Source of the DNA: Sutcliffiella horikoshii
Lineage (GTDB): Bacteria; Bacillota; Bacilli; Bacillales; Bacillaceae_I
DNA length: 64,000 nucleotides
Reading direction: 5' to 3'
Assembly (NCBI RefSeq): GCF_020524325.1
Contig: NZ_JAIVKY010000005.1
Span: 186,001-250,000 of the forward strand
The notes beneath the pieces are model-generated. The model searched no databases, was not told the DNA's origin, and saw nothing but the letters and a program-made list of their open reading frames with translations. Both the position numbers and the translations under genes were made by a program. Shown here in pieces: positions 6,840 to 14,934 of this stretch. Numbering within the stretch: the stretch's first letter is position 1; each line of letters starts with the position of its first letter.

Positions 6840-7676
6840 ATGGAATGGAAAAATATTTTTCGCGGAATGTTAATGGGTATCAGTGATGTGATACCTGGTG
6901 TAAGTGGTGGAACGATTGCGTTTATTCTTGGAATATATGACCGTCTAATTGAGTCGATAAGTGGGATTTTCAGCAGAGATTGGTTAAAGCATCTTAAGTT
7001 TCTTATTCCTTTAGGTATTGGTATTGTAGGTGCATTATTAATTTTCAGTCATCTACTTGATTACTTGTTACATACCTATCCGCAACCGACCATGTTCTTG
7101 TTTTTAGGATTGATAATTGGAGTTTTACCTTTATTAGCAAAAGAATCGAATATGATACAGACATTTAAAGCGCAACATTATTTTGCACTTTTACTATCCC
7201 TCGCTTTGGTAGGGTCCATGGCATTCTTGCAGGAGTCCACGAGACCGGTTATCGAAACTTTAACTCTTGGGTCAGCAATCAGTTTGTTTTTTGCCGGCTG
7301 GATTGCTAGTATGACGATGCTTTTACCTGGTATAAGTGGCTCCATGGTATTATTGATTCTTGGTTTTTACACTACTGCAATTGCAGCACTGAAAGATATC
7401 AACATCCCGATTATTCTTACTATTGGTGCGGGTGTTATTGTCGGTTTTATCATTTCAAGTAAATTGATCAAATACGTTCTAGAGCATTTTCCGAAAATAA
7501 CATTTGCAGCTATCATTGGACTTGTGATGGGGTCTACTCTAATTGTTTTTCCAGGCTTTTCCGAAAGTATACTTGCAAATGTGATTAGCATCATTACATT
7601 CATCATTGGTTTGATAGTTGTTCAATTTATCGCACGCACAAACGATAAAATGGTTGCCAAAAGAGAGACGGAATAA
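6840..7676 (+). CDS. DUF368 membrane protein, PopT-type undecaprenyl-phosphate translocase
   Basis: A polytopic protein of 278 residues with the DUF368 signatures GISDVIPGVSGGTIAFILG near residue 13 and LPGISGSMVLLILGFY in the second half, an internal repeat. DUF368 proteins have been shown to recycle undecaprenyl phosphate across the membrane. I prefer ATG 6840, 10 bases after AAGGTGG, over GTG 6825. In B. subtilis the flavodoxin cluster ykuNOP occupies this place between ccpC and dapH. A terminator follows at once. Confidence 0.85.
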   Translation: MEWKNIFRGMLMGISDVIPGVSGGTIAFILGIYDRLIESISGIFSRDWLKHLKFLIPLGIGIVGALLIFSHLLDYLLHTYPQPTMFLFLGLIIGVLPLLAKESNMIQTFKAQHYFALLLSLALVGSMAFLQESTRPVIETLTLGSAISLFFAGWIASMTMLLPGISGSMVLLILGFYTTAIAALKDINIPIILTIGAGVIVGFIISSKLIKYVLEHFPKITFAAIIGLVMGSTLIVFPGFSESILANVISIITFIIGLIVVQFIARTNDKMVAKRETE

Positions 7677-7691
7677 GTCTCTCTTTTTTTT
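7662..7691 (+). terminator. Terminator after the DUF368 gene
   Basis: AGAGAGAC pairs with GTCTCTCT around the stop codon and runs into eight T. It spans the end of the gene. Confidence 0.88.
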
Positions 7692-7715
7692 AAGATAAGA
7701 AAGTATATAATTTCG

Positions 7716-7846
7716 GTGATCTTTATTCCAGCAGCTTCGCTTGCCTGCAGGCGGTCCGTGAGCCTCCTCAGGCTACGCCTTCCGGGGTCTCACCTGTCCC
7801 TTCTTCCCGCGGGCGTCTACGCTCCTTCCACTCCAATCACCAAGGG
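7716..7846 (+). repeat. GC-rich imperfect palindromic repeat, copy A2
   Basis: Contains CAGCTTCGCTTGCCTGCAGG, GGTCCGTGAGCCTCCTCA, GGGGTCTCACCTGTCCC and CCGCGGGCGTCTACG, matching A1 almost base for base, with a decayed left end. It begins about 25 bases after the terminator of the DUF368 gene. Confidence 0.9.
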
Positions 7847-7925
7847 TACTTCATTCACCTTAAGTATAATGAAGTTTTTCTAATAGAATAACTGATCATC
7901 CAATAAGATTTCTATACCGTAACTT

Positions 7926-8058
7926 CTAGCTGTGGATTGAAGCAAATGGCGAAGACTCCTGAGGGAGATAGCGCTAGGTGGAGACCCCGCAGGCTTACCG
8001 AGGAGACTCCAACAGGGCCCCTAGGAAAGCGAAGCCATTTGCGGAAAAAAACAGCGGC
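7926..8058 (-). repeat. GC-rich imperfect palindromic repeat, copy B2 (inverted partner of A2)
   Basis: TAGCTGTGGATTGAAGCAAA starts the copy, followed by TGGCGAAGACTCCTGAGGG and CCCCTAGGAAAGCGAAGCC. It is the inverted partner of A2 across an AT-rich spacer of about 80 bases. The remaining gap to dapH (8059-8200) shows no gene; a modest dapH promoter region is expected there. Confidence 0.9.
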
Positions 8059-8215
8059 GACCCACAAAATACTGAAGTTCTATGTAAACGAAGACCGGAC
8101 GGTTTTTGCCAGGTACTTCTTACATGAAAAATGTATAATTTTTTTACTTGTCACACTTTTCTTTGTTTGATAGAGTAAAGGGATAAAGACTTATTGTTTT
8201 AGGAGGAATTACATA

Positions 8216-8926
8216 ATGAAAATGATGGATGCAAACGAGATTATTTCTTTTATTCAAAACAGTACAAAATCCACACCTGTAAAGGTTTATGTGAAAGGTG
8301 ATGTGGAAGGCATCGACTTTGGTGCTTCCTCAAAAACTTTCTTAAATGGCAATAGCGGAGTTGTATTTGGGGAGTGGGCTGAAATCGAAGTGGCTCTTAA
8401 AGAAAACGAAGCGAAAATTGAAGACTATGTGGTAGAAAACGACCGTCGCAATTCTGCCATTCCTCTTCTAGATATGAAGGGTGTGAAAGCTCGTATCGAG
8501 CCAGGCGCAATTATCCGTGACCAAGTGGAAATCGGGGACAATGCTGTCATCATGATGGGAGCTTCCATCAATATTGGATCTGTAGTTGGAGAAGGTACAA
8601 TGATTGATATGAATGTTGTACTTGGTGGACGCGCTACAGTAGGTAAAAACTGCCACATTGGTGCGGGAACTGTTCTTGCTGGTGTTATCGAGCCACCTTC
8701 TGCTAAGCCTGTTGTGATCGAAGACGATGTAGTAATTGGTGCAAATGCAGTAGTTCTAGAAGGCGTTACTGTTGGGAAAGGTGCGGTTGTAGCAGCTGGA
8801 GCTATCGTTATCGATGATGTGGCACCATACACAGTGGTTGCTGGAACACCTGCAAGAAAAATTAAAGATATTGATGAAAAAACGAAGTCCAAAACGGAAA
8901 TTAAGCAAGAACTTCGTCAATTATAA
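8216..8926 (+). CDS. dapH: DapH, tetrahydrodipicolinate N-acetyltransferase
   Basis: Catalyses acetyl-CoA-dependent N-acetylation of tetrahydrodipicolinate in the acetylated route to meso-diaminopimelate and lysine. The protein has 236 residues, as in B. subtilis YkuQ. An N-terminal DapH domain is followed from about residue 90 by a left-handed beta-helix of hexapeptide repeats ([46 protein letters not shown]). A near-perfect AGGAGG (8201-8206) precedes the ATG. dapL follows, giving two consecutive pathway steps. Confidence 0.96.
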   Translation: MKMMDANEIISFIQNSTKSTPVKVYVKGDVEGIDFGASSKTFLNGNSGVVFGEWAEIEVALKENEAKIEDYVVENDRRNSAIPLLDMKGVKARIEPGAIIRDQVEIGDNAVIMMGASINIGSVVGEGTMIDMNVVLGGRATVGKNCHIGAGTVLAGVIEPPSAKPVVIEDDVVIGANAVVLEGVTVGKGAVVAAGAIVIDDVAPYTVVAGTPARKIKDIDEKTKSKTEIKQELRQL

Positions 8927-8941
8927 TAAAGATGAAAAGAA

Positions 8942-8973
8942 AAGGCGTGGGTGCTTAACTCCACGTCTTTTTC
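8942..8973 (+). terminator. Weak terminator or attenuator between dapH and dapL
   Basis: GGCGTGG pairs with CCACGTC (one G-U pair) around a 10-base loop and is followed by T5. It may only partly separate the two dap genes. Confidence 0.65.
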
Positions 8974-8993
8974 TTAGAAAGAGAGGAATTGTC

Positions 8994-10124
8994 GTGTCAA
9001 ACTTAATCAATCCCTTTATTCAAATAAGAAGAGACCTACATCAAATTCCGGAAAAGGGATTCAAAGAATCAAAAACTCAAGGATATTTGCTTCATTATAT
9101 ACAAAGCCTTCCTCAGGATCATATAGAAATTAAAACTTGGGAAACTGGTATTTTTGTAAGAGTCCAGGGGAGCAATCCCACTAAAACAATTGGTTACAGA
9201 GCGGACATAGACGGACTGCCTATCACGGAGGAAACAGATCTTGCTTTTCATTCTTTACATGAAGGAATGATGCATGCATGCGGTCATGATATGCATATGA
9301 GTATTGCCCTGGGAATCCTAACACATTTTTCTCAGCATCCTCCCAAAGACAATTTATTATTTATGTTTCAACCGGCTGAAGAGGGACCGGGCGGAGCGCT
9401 GCCTATGATTCGATCTGATATTTTTAAAGCCTGGAAACCGGATATGATAGTGGCTTTGCATATCGCTCCTGAGTATCCAGTAGGGACGATTGCTACCAAG
9501 CAGGGACTTCTATTTGCCAATACTTCTGAGTTATTCATCGATCTTAAAGGCCGTGGAGGTCATGCAGCGTACCCACATCAGACAAATGATATGGTAGTTG
9601 CTGCATGTTCGTTGGTAACACAATTACAGACGGTTATTGCCCGTAATGTGGATCCACTCGACAGCGCGGTAATTACGGTTGGGAAGATTACAGGTGGTAC
9701 CGTTCAAAATATCATAGCAGAGCGAGCGCGGCTTGAAGGGACCATTCGTACTCTTTCTGTAGAAAGTATGAAAAAAGTGAAAGAGCGTATAGAAGCACTT
9801 GTTCATGGTGTGGAAGTGGGTTATAACTGCCAAACAACCATCGATTACGGCAGCATGTATCATCAGGTGGATAATGATTCTGCACTGACAGAAGAGTTCA
9901 TGCAATATGTATCGGAAAACACGAATGTTCGTGTAGTGGAATGTAAAGAGGCAATGACAGGGGAGGATTATGGATACATGATTCAGAACATCCCTGGGTT
10001 CATGTTCTGGCTCGGGGCAGAGTCCCCATATGGGTTGCATCATTCGAAATTGAACCCTAACGAAGATGCTATTGGTGTAGCGATTAGTACCATCATTTCT
10101 TATATCAATTTTAAAGCAAACTAA
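8994..10124 (+). CDS. dapL: DapL, N-acetyl-diaminopimelate deacetylase
   Basis: An M20-family metallopeptidase of 376 residues that removes the acetyl group from N-acetyl-LL-diaminopimelate. Visible are RADIDGLPI at 69-77, CGHDMHMS from 96 with the metal-binding Cys and His, and [10 protein letters not shown] with the catalytic Glu pair. I chose GTG 8994, 7 bases after GAGAGG (8981-8986). This gives a length close to B. subtilis YkuR. A longer in-frame extension back to 8814 overlaps dapH and is not credible. Confidence 0.94.
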   Translation: MSNLINPFIQIRRDLHQIPEKGFKESKTQGYLLHYIQSLPQDHIEIKTWETGIFVRVQGSNPTKTIGYRADIDGLPITEETDLAFHSLHEGMMHACGHDMHMSIALGILTHFSQHPPKDNLLFMFQPAEEGPGGALPMIRSDIFKAWKPDMIVALHIAPEYPVGTIATKQGLLFANTSELFIDLKGRGGHAAYPHQTNDMVVAACSLVTQLQTVIARNVDPLDSAVITVGKITGGTVQNIIAERARLEGTIRTLSVESMKKVKERIEALVHGVEVGYNCQTTIDYGSMYHQVDNDSALTEEFMQYVSENTNVRVVECKEAMTGEDYGYMIQNIPGFMFWLGAESPYGLHHSKLNPNEDAIGVAISTIISYINFKAN

Positions 10125-10195
10125 CATTTTTATTTTCCTCCATTGTATAATTTGGCGCTTGAAAGCCAAATTAACAAAGAGGAGGTGGATTACAT

Positions 10196-10441
10196 ATGCC
10201 AAAAATCGGTGTAGAACAATCCTTAACAGATGTTCAACAAGCGTTGCAACAAAAAGGTTACGATGTTGTTCAATTAACGAATGAAAACGACGCAAAAGGC
10301 TGTGACTGTTGCGTTGTTACGGGAATCGACAATAATGTAATGGGTATCTCCAATAGTGTCACTGCTGGGTCTGTAATTGAAGCTAGCGGAATGACTGCTG
10401 ATCAGATTTGCCAACAGGTGGAAAGCAGAATCAACCATTAA
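10196..10441 (+). CDS. ykuS: YkuS, UPF0180 family protein
   Basis: A protein of 81 residues almost colinear with B. subtilis Yku[21 protein letters not shown] at the N-terminus, [17 protein letters not shown] at about 37-53 and [11 protein letters not shown] at the end. The GCDCCVVTG motif with three cysteines is typical of UPF0180, whose function is unknown. GAGGAGGTGG precedes the ATG. A strong terminator starts at the stop codon. Confidence 0.95.
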   Translation: MPKIGVEQSLTDVQQALQQKGYDVVQLTNENDAKGCDCCVVTGIDNNVMGISNSVTAGSVIEASGMTADQICQQVESRINH

Positions 10442-10470
10442 AAAAAGAGCCGCGATGGCTCTTTTTTTTG
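10442..10470 (+). terminator. Terminator after ykuS
   Basis: AAAAGAGCC pairs with GGCTCTTTT around five bases, with a run of eight T. Confidence 0.9.
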
Positions 10471-10481
10471 ATGGAGAAACC

Positions 10482-10582
10482 GTTGATTTCCGTTCCAGGC
10501 GCTTCGCTTGCCTGCGGGCGGTCCGTGAGCCTCCTCAGGCTTCGCCTTCCACTTCAATCAACAAGGTAGTTTCATTTCAATT
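10482..10582 (+). repeat. Solo, internally deleted copy of the GC-rich palindromic repeat
   Basis: Starts GTTGATTTCCGTTCCAGGCG and keeps GGTCCGTGAGCCTCCTCA, then jumps from GGCTTCGCCTTCC straight to ACTTCAATCAACAAGG. About 40 bases of the centre-right part seen in A2 and A6 are missing. There is no inverted B partner. It fills the gap between the convergent ykuS and ykuT genes. Confidence 0.88.
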
Positions 10583-10589
10583 AAGTAGT

Positions 10590-11429
10590 TTAATTCTTTT
10601 TCTCAATATACACTTGATGAGGAAACGGGATTTCGATTCCATTTGCATCAAGTGCTTCTTTAAGGGTTTTGCGTAACTTACGCTCGACTGCCCATTGTTG
10701 CATGTTTTCGGTTTTTGCGATGATGCGGATCACAACATCCGAAGCACCAAGGCCTTGAACACCGATTACATTTGGACCTTCAATAATTGTTTCATCTTCA
10801 ACTGCAACCTGTTCGCATACTTTTTGCAACACTTCAATTGCCTGATCGATATTATCATCATAGGAGATGCCGATATCAACCAACGCTCTCATGTTTCCAC
10901 GAGAATGGTTGGTTAAATTGGAGATTTCACGGTTTGGTACATAATGCAAGGAACCATCGAAATCCCTGATTTTTGTGGTTCGGAGCCCAACTTCTTCTAC
11001 AATTCCAGAAAAACCGGCAGTTGTAACATAATCATCTACATCGACTTGTTTTTCTAATAGAAGAAAGAAGCCAGTAACAACATCGCTGACAATTCCCTGC
11101 GCCCCAAAGCCAATGGCAAGGCCAACTACCCCTGCACCTGCTAAAATTGCCGTAGTTTCCACGGCAAATACATTTTCAAGTACCATGATGACGAGGAAAA
11201 AGATTAAAGCATATGTAAAAATGTTTACAGTCAGCTTCTCAAGTGTCTTTGCCCTTCCAGGCGAAATTCCTTGTTTGTCTGTAGCTCTAGCAAATGCACG
11301 TGTAATTATTTTGGTCCCGATGGATTTTACAATTGCGTATACGATCAGTATAACAACAAGCTTAAGAACAAGAATGCCTAGAGCTGTTAATATTGCGTAG
11401 AAATCAATATCTGATAAGTCAAATACCAT
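10590..11429 (-). CDS. ykuT: YkuT, MscS-family mechanosensitive channel
   Basis: A protein of 279 residues with three N-terminal helices, the pore-lining TM3 segment AILAGAGVVGLAIGFGAQGIV, and the cytoplasmic MscS beta domain (VDVDDYVTTAGFSGIVEEVG, VPNREISNLTNHSRG). It should open under membrane tension to release solutes during hypo-osmotic shock. ATG 11429 is preceded by AGAAGGGAG on the minus strand. Its position between ykuS and ykuU follows B. subtilis, where ykuT also encodes an MscS-type channel. Confidence 0.93.
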   Translation of the reverse strand: MVFDLSDIDFYAILTALGILVLKLVVILIVYAIVKSIGTKIITRAFARATDKQGISPGRAKTLEKLTVNIFTYALIFFLVIMVLENVFAVETTAILAGAGVVGLAIGFGAQGIVSDVVTGFFLLLEKQVDVDDYVTTAGFSGIVEEVGLRTTKIRDFDGSLHYVPNREISNLTNHSRGNMRALVDIGISYDDNIDQAIEVLQKVCEQVAVEDETIIEGPNVIGVQGLGASDVVIRIIAKTENMQQWAVERKLRKTLKEALDANGIEIPFPHQVYIEKKN

Positions 11430-11687
11430 TTAATTATTACTCCCTTCTTATTAAGTTATGTATGCTCTAATAAGGCATTATAAAGGATTCGCTTACGAAA
11501 ACCAAATGATTTACGTAAAACGAATGATTAAGCTTATTATTTTGTTCTCTAAGGAAAGAATGGTAGTATAAGATGTGAGAAAAAATTCCCATTTATCATC
11601 ATGCTTTAGAAAGGGAATACCAAAAAGGTGAAATTTGATAAATGTACATTTTATTAAATCCTTATTTAAATTAATTATCATTTAATA

Positions 11688-11716
11688 TTGACTAAAAATA
11701 TAGAGTGATTTATAAT
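11688..11716 (+). promoter_or_regulatory. SigA-type promoter of ykuU
   Basis: TTGACT and TATAAT are separated by exactly 17 bases, a near-consensus vegetative promoter about 80 bases before the ykuU start. The rest of the 11430-11687 gap shows no gene. Confidence 0.8.
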
Positions 11717-11738
11717 AGTTGATGTTGATTAAATAACT

Positions 11739-11769
11739 AAATGAGAATTATTTATTAATATTCTCATTT
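11739..11769 (+). promoter_or_regulatory. 10-bp inverted repeat in the ykuU leader
   Basis: AAATGAGAAT pairs perfectly with ATTCTCATTT across 11 AT-rich bases. It lies about 20 bases after the expected transcription start and 27 before the ATG. The half-sites TGAGAAT and ATTCTCA resemble Fur/PerR-type heptamers but are spaced too far apart for a standard box. It could be an operator or a 5' stabilising hairpin. Confidence 0.55.
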
Positions 11770-11796
11770 GAAATTACAACTTGGAGGGATTTACAA

Positions 11797-12339
11797 ATGG
11801 CAGAACGCATGGTAGGTAAACAAGCTCCACGTTTTGAAATGGACGCTGTATTACCAAACAAAGAATTTGGAAAAGTAAGCTTAGAAGAAAATATGAAAAA
11901 CGATAAGTGGACAGTACTTTTCTTCTACCCAATGGATTTCACGTTTGTTTGCCCGACTGAAATCACTGCAATGTCTGATCGTTACGAAGAGTTCGAAGAC
12001 TTAGATGCAGAAATCATTGGAGTATCTACTGATACTATCCACACTCACTTAGCATGGATCAATACAGATCGCAAAGACAACGGTCTTGGCGAATTAAGAT
12101 ATCCTTTAGCTGCTGACACTAATCACGTTGTATCTCGCGACTATGGTGTTCTTATCGAAGACGAAGGTATCGCACTACGTGGATTATACATCATCAGCCC
12201 TGAAGGCGAACTACAATACCAAACAGTATTCCACAACAACATCGGCCGTGATGTAGAAGAAACACTTCGTGTACTTCAAGCATTACAAACTGGTGGACTT
12301 TGCCCAGCTAACTGGAAGCCTGGACAAGCTACATTATAA
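11797..12339 (+). CDS. ykuU: YkuU, 2-Cys peroxiredoxin
   Basis: Reduces hydrogen peroxide and organic hydroperoxides in the cytosol. The protein has 180 residues. The peroxidatic Cys52 lies in MDFTFVCPTE and the resolving Cys169 in GGLCPANW, so it is a typical 2-Cys enzyme of the Prx1/AhpC type. CTTGGAGGG precedes the ATG. It is followed by the thioredoxin-like ykuV behind a terminator, as in B. subtilis, and the two probably act in the same thiol-redox branch. Confidence 0.95.
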   Translation: MAERMVGKQAPRFEMDAVLPNKEFGKVSLEENMKNDKWTVLFFYPMDFTFVCPTEITAMSDRYEEFEDLDAEIIGVSTDTIHTHLAWINTDRKDNGLGELRYPLAADTNHVVSRDYGVLIEDEGIALRGLYIISPEGELQYQTVFHNNIGRDVEETLRVLQALQTGGLCPANWKPGQATL

Positions 12340-12357
12340 TTTGATCCAACGTAGAAT

Positions 12358-12386
12358 AAGGTCTAACGTTTTCGTTAGGCCTTTTC
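12358..12386 (+). terminator. Terminator between ykuU and ykuV
   Basis: AAGGTCTAACG pairs with CGTTAGGCCTT around TTTT, followed by a T-rich tail. It may reduce ykuV transcription relative to ykuU. Confidence 0.82.
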
Positions 12387-12421
12387 TTTGCACTATATAC
12401 CTATAATAGGAGGTTGTTACG

Positions 12422-12871
12422 ATGAAATTACGCTCCCCAATGCCTGAATTGACAGGCGCAACAGAATGGTTAAACGGACAGGTAACGAGAGAAGATCTAA
12501 TTGGAGAAAAGCCAACTCTAATTCATTTTTGGTCTGTTAGCTGCCACTTATGTAAAGAGGCAATGCCGCAAGTGAATGAGTTTCGCGACAATTACAAGGA
12601 TAAGTTAAATGTAATAGCTGTTCACATGCCACGTTCTGAGGACGATTTAAACCTTGATTCTATTAAGAAAACGGCTAGTGAGCATGATATCACTCAACCC
12701 ATTTTTGTAGACAGTGAACATAAACTAACAGATGCATTTGAAAATCAGTATGTTCCAGCATACTATGTATTTGATGCAGAAGGTAATCTTCGTCACTTCC
12801 AAGCTGGAGGCAGTGGAATGAAGATGCTAGAGAAACGTGTAAACCGGGTATTAGGTGAAATGGAAAAATAG
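12422..12871 (+). CDS. ykuV: YkuV, thioredoxin-like thiol-disulfide oxidoreductase
   Basis: A cytosolic TlpA/ResA-like thioredoxin-fold protein of 149 residues with the active site SCHLCKEAMPQ (Cys41 and Cys44) and the cis-proline loop YVPAYYVFD. It matches B. subtilis YkuV across most of its length. There is no signal peptide. AGGAGG lies 8 bases before the ATG. It probably serves as an electron donor or reductase beside the peroxiredoxin YkuU; that pairing is inference from neighbourhood. Confidence 0.95.
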   Translation: MKLRSPMPELTGATEWLNGQVTREDLIGEKPTLIHFWSVSCHLCKEAMPQVNEFRDNYKDKLNVIAVHMPRSEDDLNLDSIKKTASEHDITQPIFVDSEHKLTDAFENQYVPAYYVFDAEGNLRHFQAGGSGMKMLEKRVNRVLGEMEK

Positions 12872-12890
12872 GATAGTGAGAATGTAACAA

Positions 12891-12920
12891 AGGATTGCCT
12901 TTCCGGGCGATTCTTTTTTT
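12891..12920 (+). terminator. Terminator after ykuV
   Basis: AGGATTGCC pairs with GGGCGATTC through Watson-Crick and G-U pairs and runs into seven T. From here to 13146 no gene is visible. In B. subtilis rok lies after ykuV; it is absent from this spot. Confidence 0.72.
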
Positions 12921-13163
12921 ATGTCTGCAGATTATATTCTCGGTTACATGTTCATATACTCTAAAGTTGTTCACTTTTCTCCGACTAAAGACGTAGAAAA
13001 CATCCGTCTTCCTGTCACTTACCATGTCTTAAGTAACCTAATAAAATAATAGTATAAATAATTTAAATTTTTCCAAAAAAGACTGGATAAATATTTCGAA
13101 ACTCGATATATTAGATACTATCTTATATTTTCCAGCATGAGTTAACAAAGGGAGGGAATAAAT

Positions 13164-14918
13164 GTGGAGACTTTTAAGAAGCTTAAAGAGTTTTATTGGC
13201 CTTATCGCAAAAATTTCTATATTTCATTGATATTTTTGCTTTTAGTAACGGTTATCACCGTCATTTATCCTGTTATTTTACAGGTGACTATCGATGAAGT
13301 TATTGAAAAACGACAATTCCAATACGTACCATATATTGCACTTGGATTCATTGGAATCATGGCATTAAAGGGGTTATTTACGTATTTCAATCAGTTCTTG
13401 GGTGATTTGTTCGGTATACGTTCGGTGTATCGCTTAAGAAATGAACTATACGAAAAACTGCAATTCCTGCCGTTTCGTTATTATGATAACGCGAAAACAG
13501 GTGACTTGATGTCAAGGCTGACAGCGGATGTGGAAGGGTTCAGGTTTTTCCTATCATTTGGATTTGCCGAATTGATTCGATTCGTGTTGTTAGTAACGAT
13601 TAGTTTAGGTTTAATGTTCTATTATTCCGTAGCTTTAACTTTTGTCACATTGCTGGCTATGCCTTTTCTGGCGTTTGTCACGTATCGTTTCGATAAGAGA
13701 GTTCACCCGGCATTCCGTGGAATACGAAAATCATTCGGTAAACTCAACACGAATGTACAAGAGAACATCAGCGGAATCAATACGGTAAAATCTTTATCTC
13801 GTGAAGATTACCAAATTAATAAGTTCAATGATTCCAATGTGGACTATAAGGATAAATATATATCTACTTCAAATGTTTGGGCAAAGTTCTTCCCGCTAAT
13901 GGAGTTTATCGGGAATGCCTGTGTGGTGGGGCTTCTTGGGTTTGGAGGATATTTAGTAATCAATGGTCAATTATCTGAAGGTTCACTTGTAGCGTTCTTC
14001 AGCTTGGTCTGGTATATTGTTTGGCCGATTGCGAATTTAGGATTTGTCATCAATCAGTTCTCCCAAGCTAAAGCATCAGGAGAACGTTTATTAGAGATTT
14101 TAGAAGCAGAAGAGGACATTCAAGATTCACCAGATGCAAAAGATGTCCCGAATTTAAAAGGACATGTAACGTTTGAGGATGTTACATTCAGTTATCCAAA
14201 TGAGGATAAAACGGCACTTGAAAATGTATCTTTTGACGCGCCTCCAGGAAAGCAGATTGGACTGATTGGTGCGACAGGGTCCGGGAAAACAAGTATCACA
14301 CAACTTATCACAAGGTTTTATGAACCGCAGTCCGGCCGTATTTTAATTGATGGGGAAGAAGTAAATAAGTACTCATTGTACTCCCTTCGAAATCAAATCG
14401 GATTTGTGCTTCAGGAATCCTTTTTATTTTCTTCTTCTATTAAATCTAATATTGCTTACGGTCGACCGAATGCTTCTATGGAAGAAATCGTTCGAGCGGC
14501 TAAAATGGCGCAGGCTCATGATTTTATCATGGAACTTCCTGACGGCTATGACACAATGCTTGGAGAACGTGGAATGGGGCTTTCTGGCGGTCAGAAACAA
14601 CGTATTGCAATTGCTCGTGCGTTGATCCTAGATCCGAGTATCCTAGTGTTGGATGATGCAACAAGTGCAGTAGATATGCAAACCGAGTTTAATATACAAA
14701 GAGAATTAAAGGCAGCATTGGCTGGCAGAACAACGTTTATCATTGCGCACCGTATTTCCTCACTTAAACACGCTGATGAAATTCTCGTGTTAGACGAAGG
14801 AAAAGTAGTGGAGCGCGGTACACATGACGAGCTTGTCCAAAAGAATGGTGCATATCGTAGAATCTATGATATCCAATACAAGGACCAAAAAACGGTTTTG
14901 GAAGCTCAGACTAACTGA
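13164..14918 (+). CDS. Heterodimeric ABC exporter half-transporter, degenerate-site subunit
   Basis: 584 residues: six N-terminal helices (about 1-310) and a C-terminal ATPase. Walker A is GATGSGKT at 369-376, the signature is LSGGQ at 473-477 and Walker B is VLDDATSAVD. Asp498 replaces the usual catalytic Glu, the mark of the degenerate-site partner in BmrCD/LmrCD-type heterodimers. The start is GTG 13164 after GGGAGGG; the ATG two bases earlier is out of frame. The next gene is the partner. Lengths resemble B. subtilis YknU/YknV, but orthology is not certain. Substrate unknown. Confidence 0.88.
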   Translation: METFKKLKEFYWPYRKNFYISLIFLLLVTVITVIYPVILQVTIDEVIEKRQFQYVPYIALGFIGIMALKGLFTYFNQFLGDLFGIRSVYRLRNELYEKLQFLPFRYYDNAKTGDLMSRLTADVEGFRFFLSFGFAELIRFVLLVTISLGLMFYYSVALTFVTLLAMPFLAFVTYRFDKRVHPAFRGIRKSFGKLNTNVQENISGINTVKSLSREDYQINKFNDSNVDYKDKYISTSNVWAKFFPLMEFIGNACVVGLLGFGGYLVINGQLSEGSLVAFFSLVWYIVWPIANLGFVINQFSQAKASGERLLEILEAEEDIQDSPDAKDVPNLKGHVTFEDVTFSYPNEDKTALENVSFDAPPGKQIGLIGATGSGKTSITQLITRFYEPQSGRILIDGEEVNKYSLYSLRNQIGFVLQESFLFSSSIKSNIAYGRPNASMEEIVRAAKMAQAHDFIMELPDGYDTMLGERGMGLSGGQKQRIAIARALILDPSILVLDDATSAVDMQTEFNIQRELKAALAGRTTFIIAHRISSLKHADEILVLDEGKVVERGTHDELVQKNGAYRRIYDIQYKDQKTVLEAQTN

Positions 14919-14934
14919 AGGCAGGTGAAACAGA

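Noticed and set aside
7937-8170. Open frame over repeat copy B2, and similar ones at 51070-51318 and 59635-59862
   Set aside because: Coding appearance comes from the GC-rich repeat; amino-acid sequence differs in frame between copies.
8059-8215. Lysine riboswitch upstream of dapH
   Set aside because: No leader long enough or with the expected conserved hairpins is visible; the space is taken by the repeat and a short AT-rich promoter region.
8814-8993. Long N-terminal extension of dapL
   Set aside because: It overlaps dapH, contains the intergenic hairpin, and does not resemble M20 peptidases; GTG 8994 has a ribosome-binding site.
9624-10295. Minus-strand frame of 223 codons across dapL and ykuS
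   Set aside because: It overlaps two confident genes on the other strand and resembles no protein.
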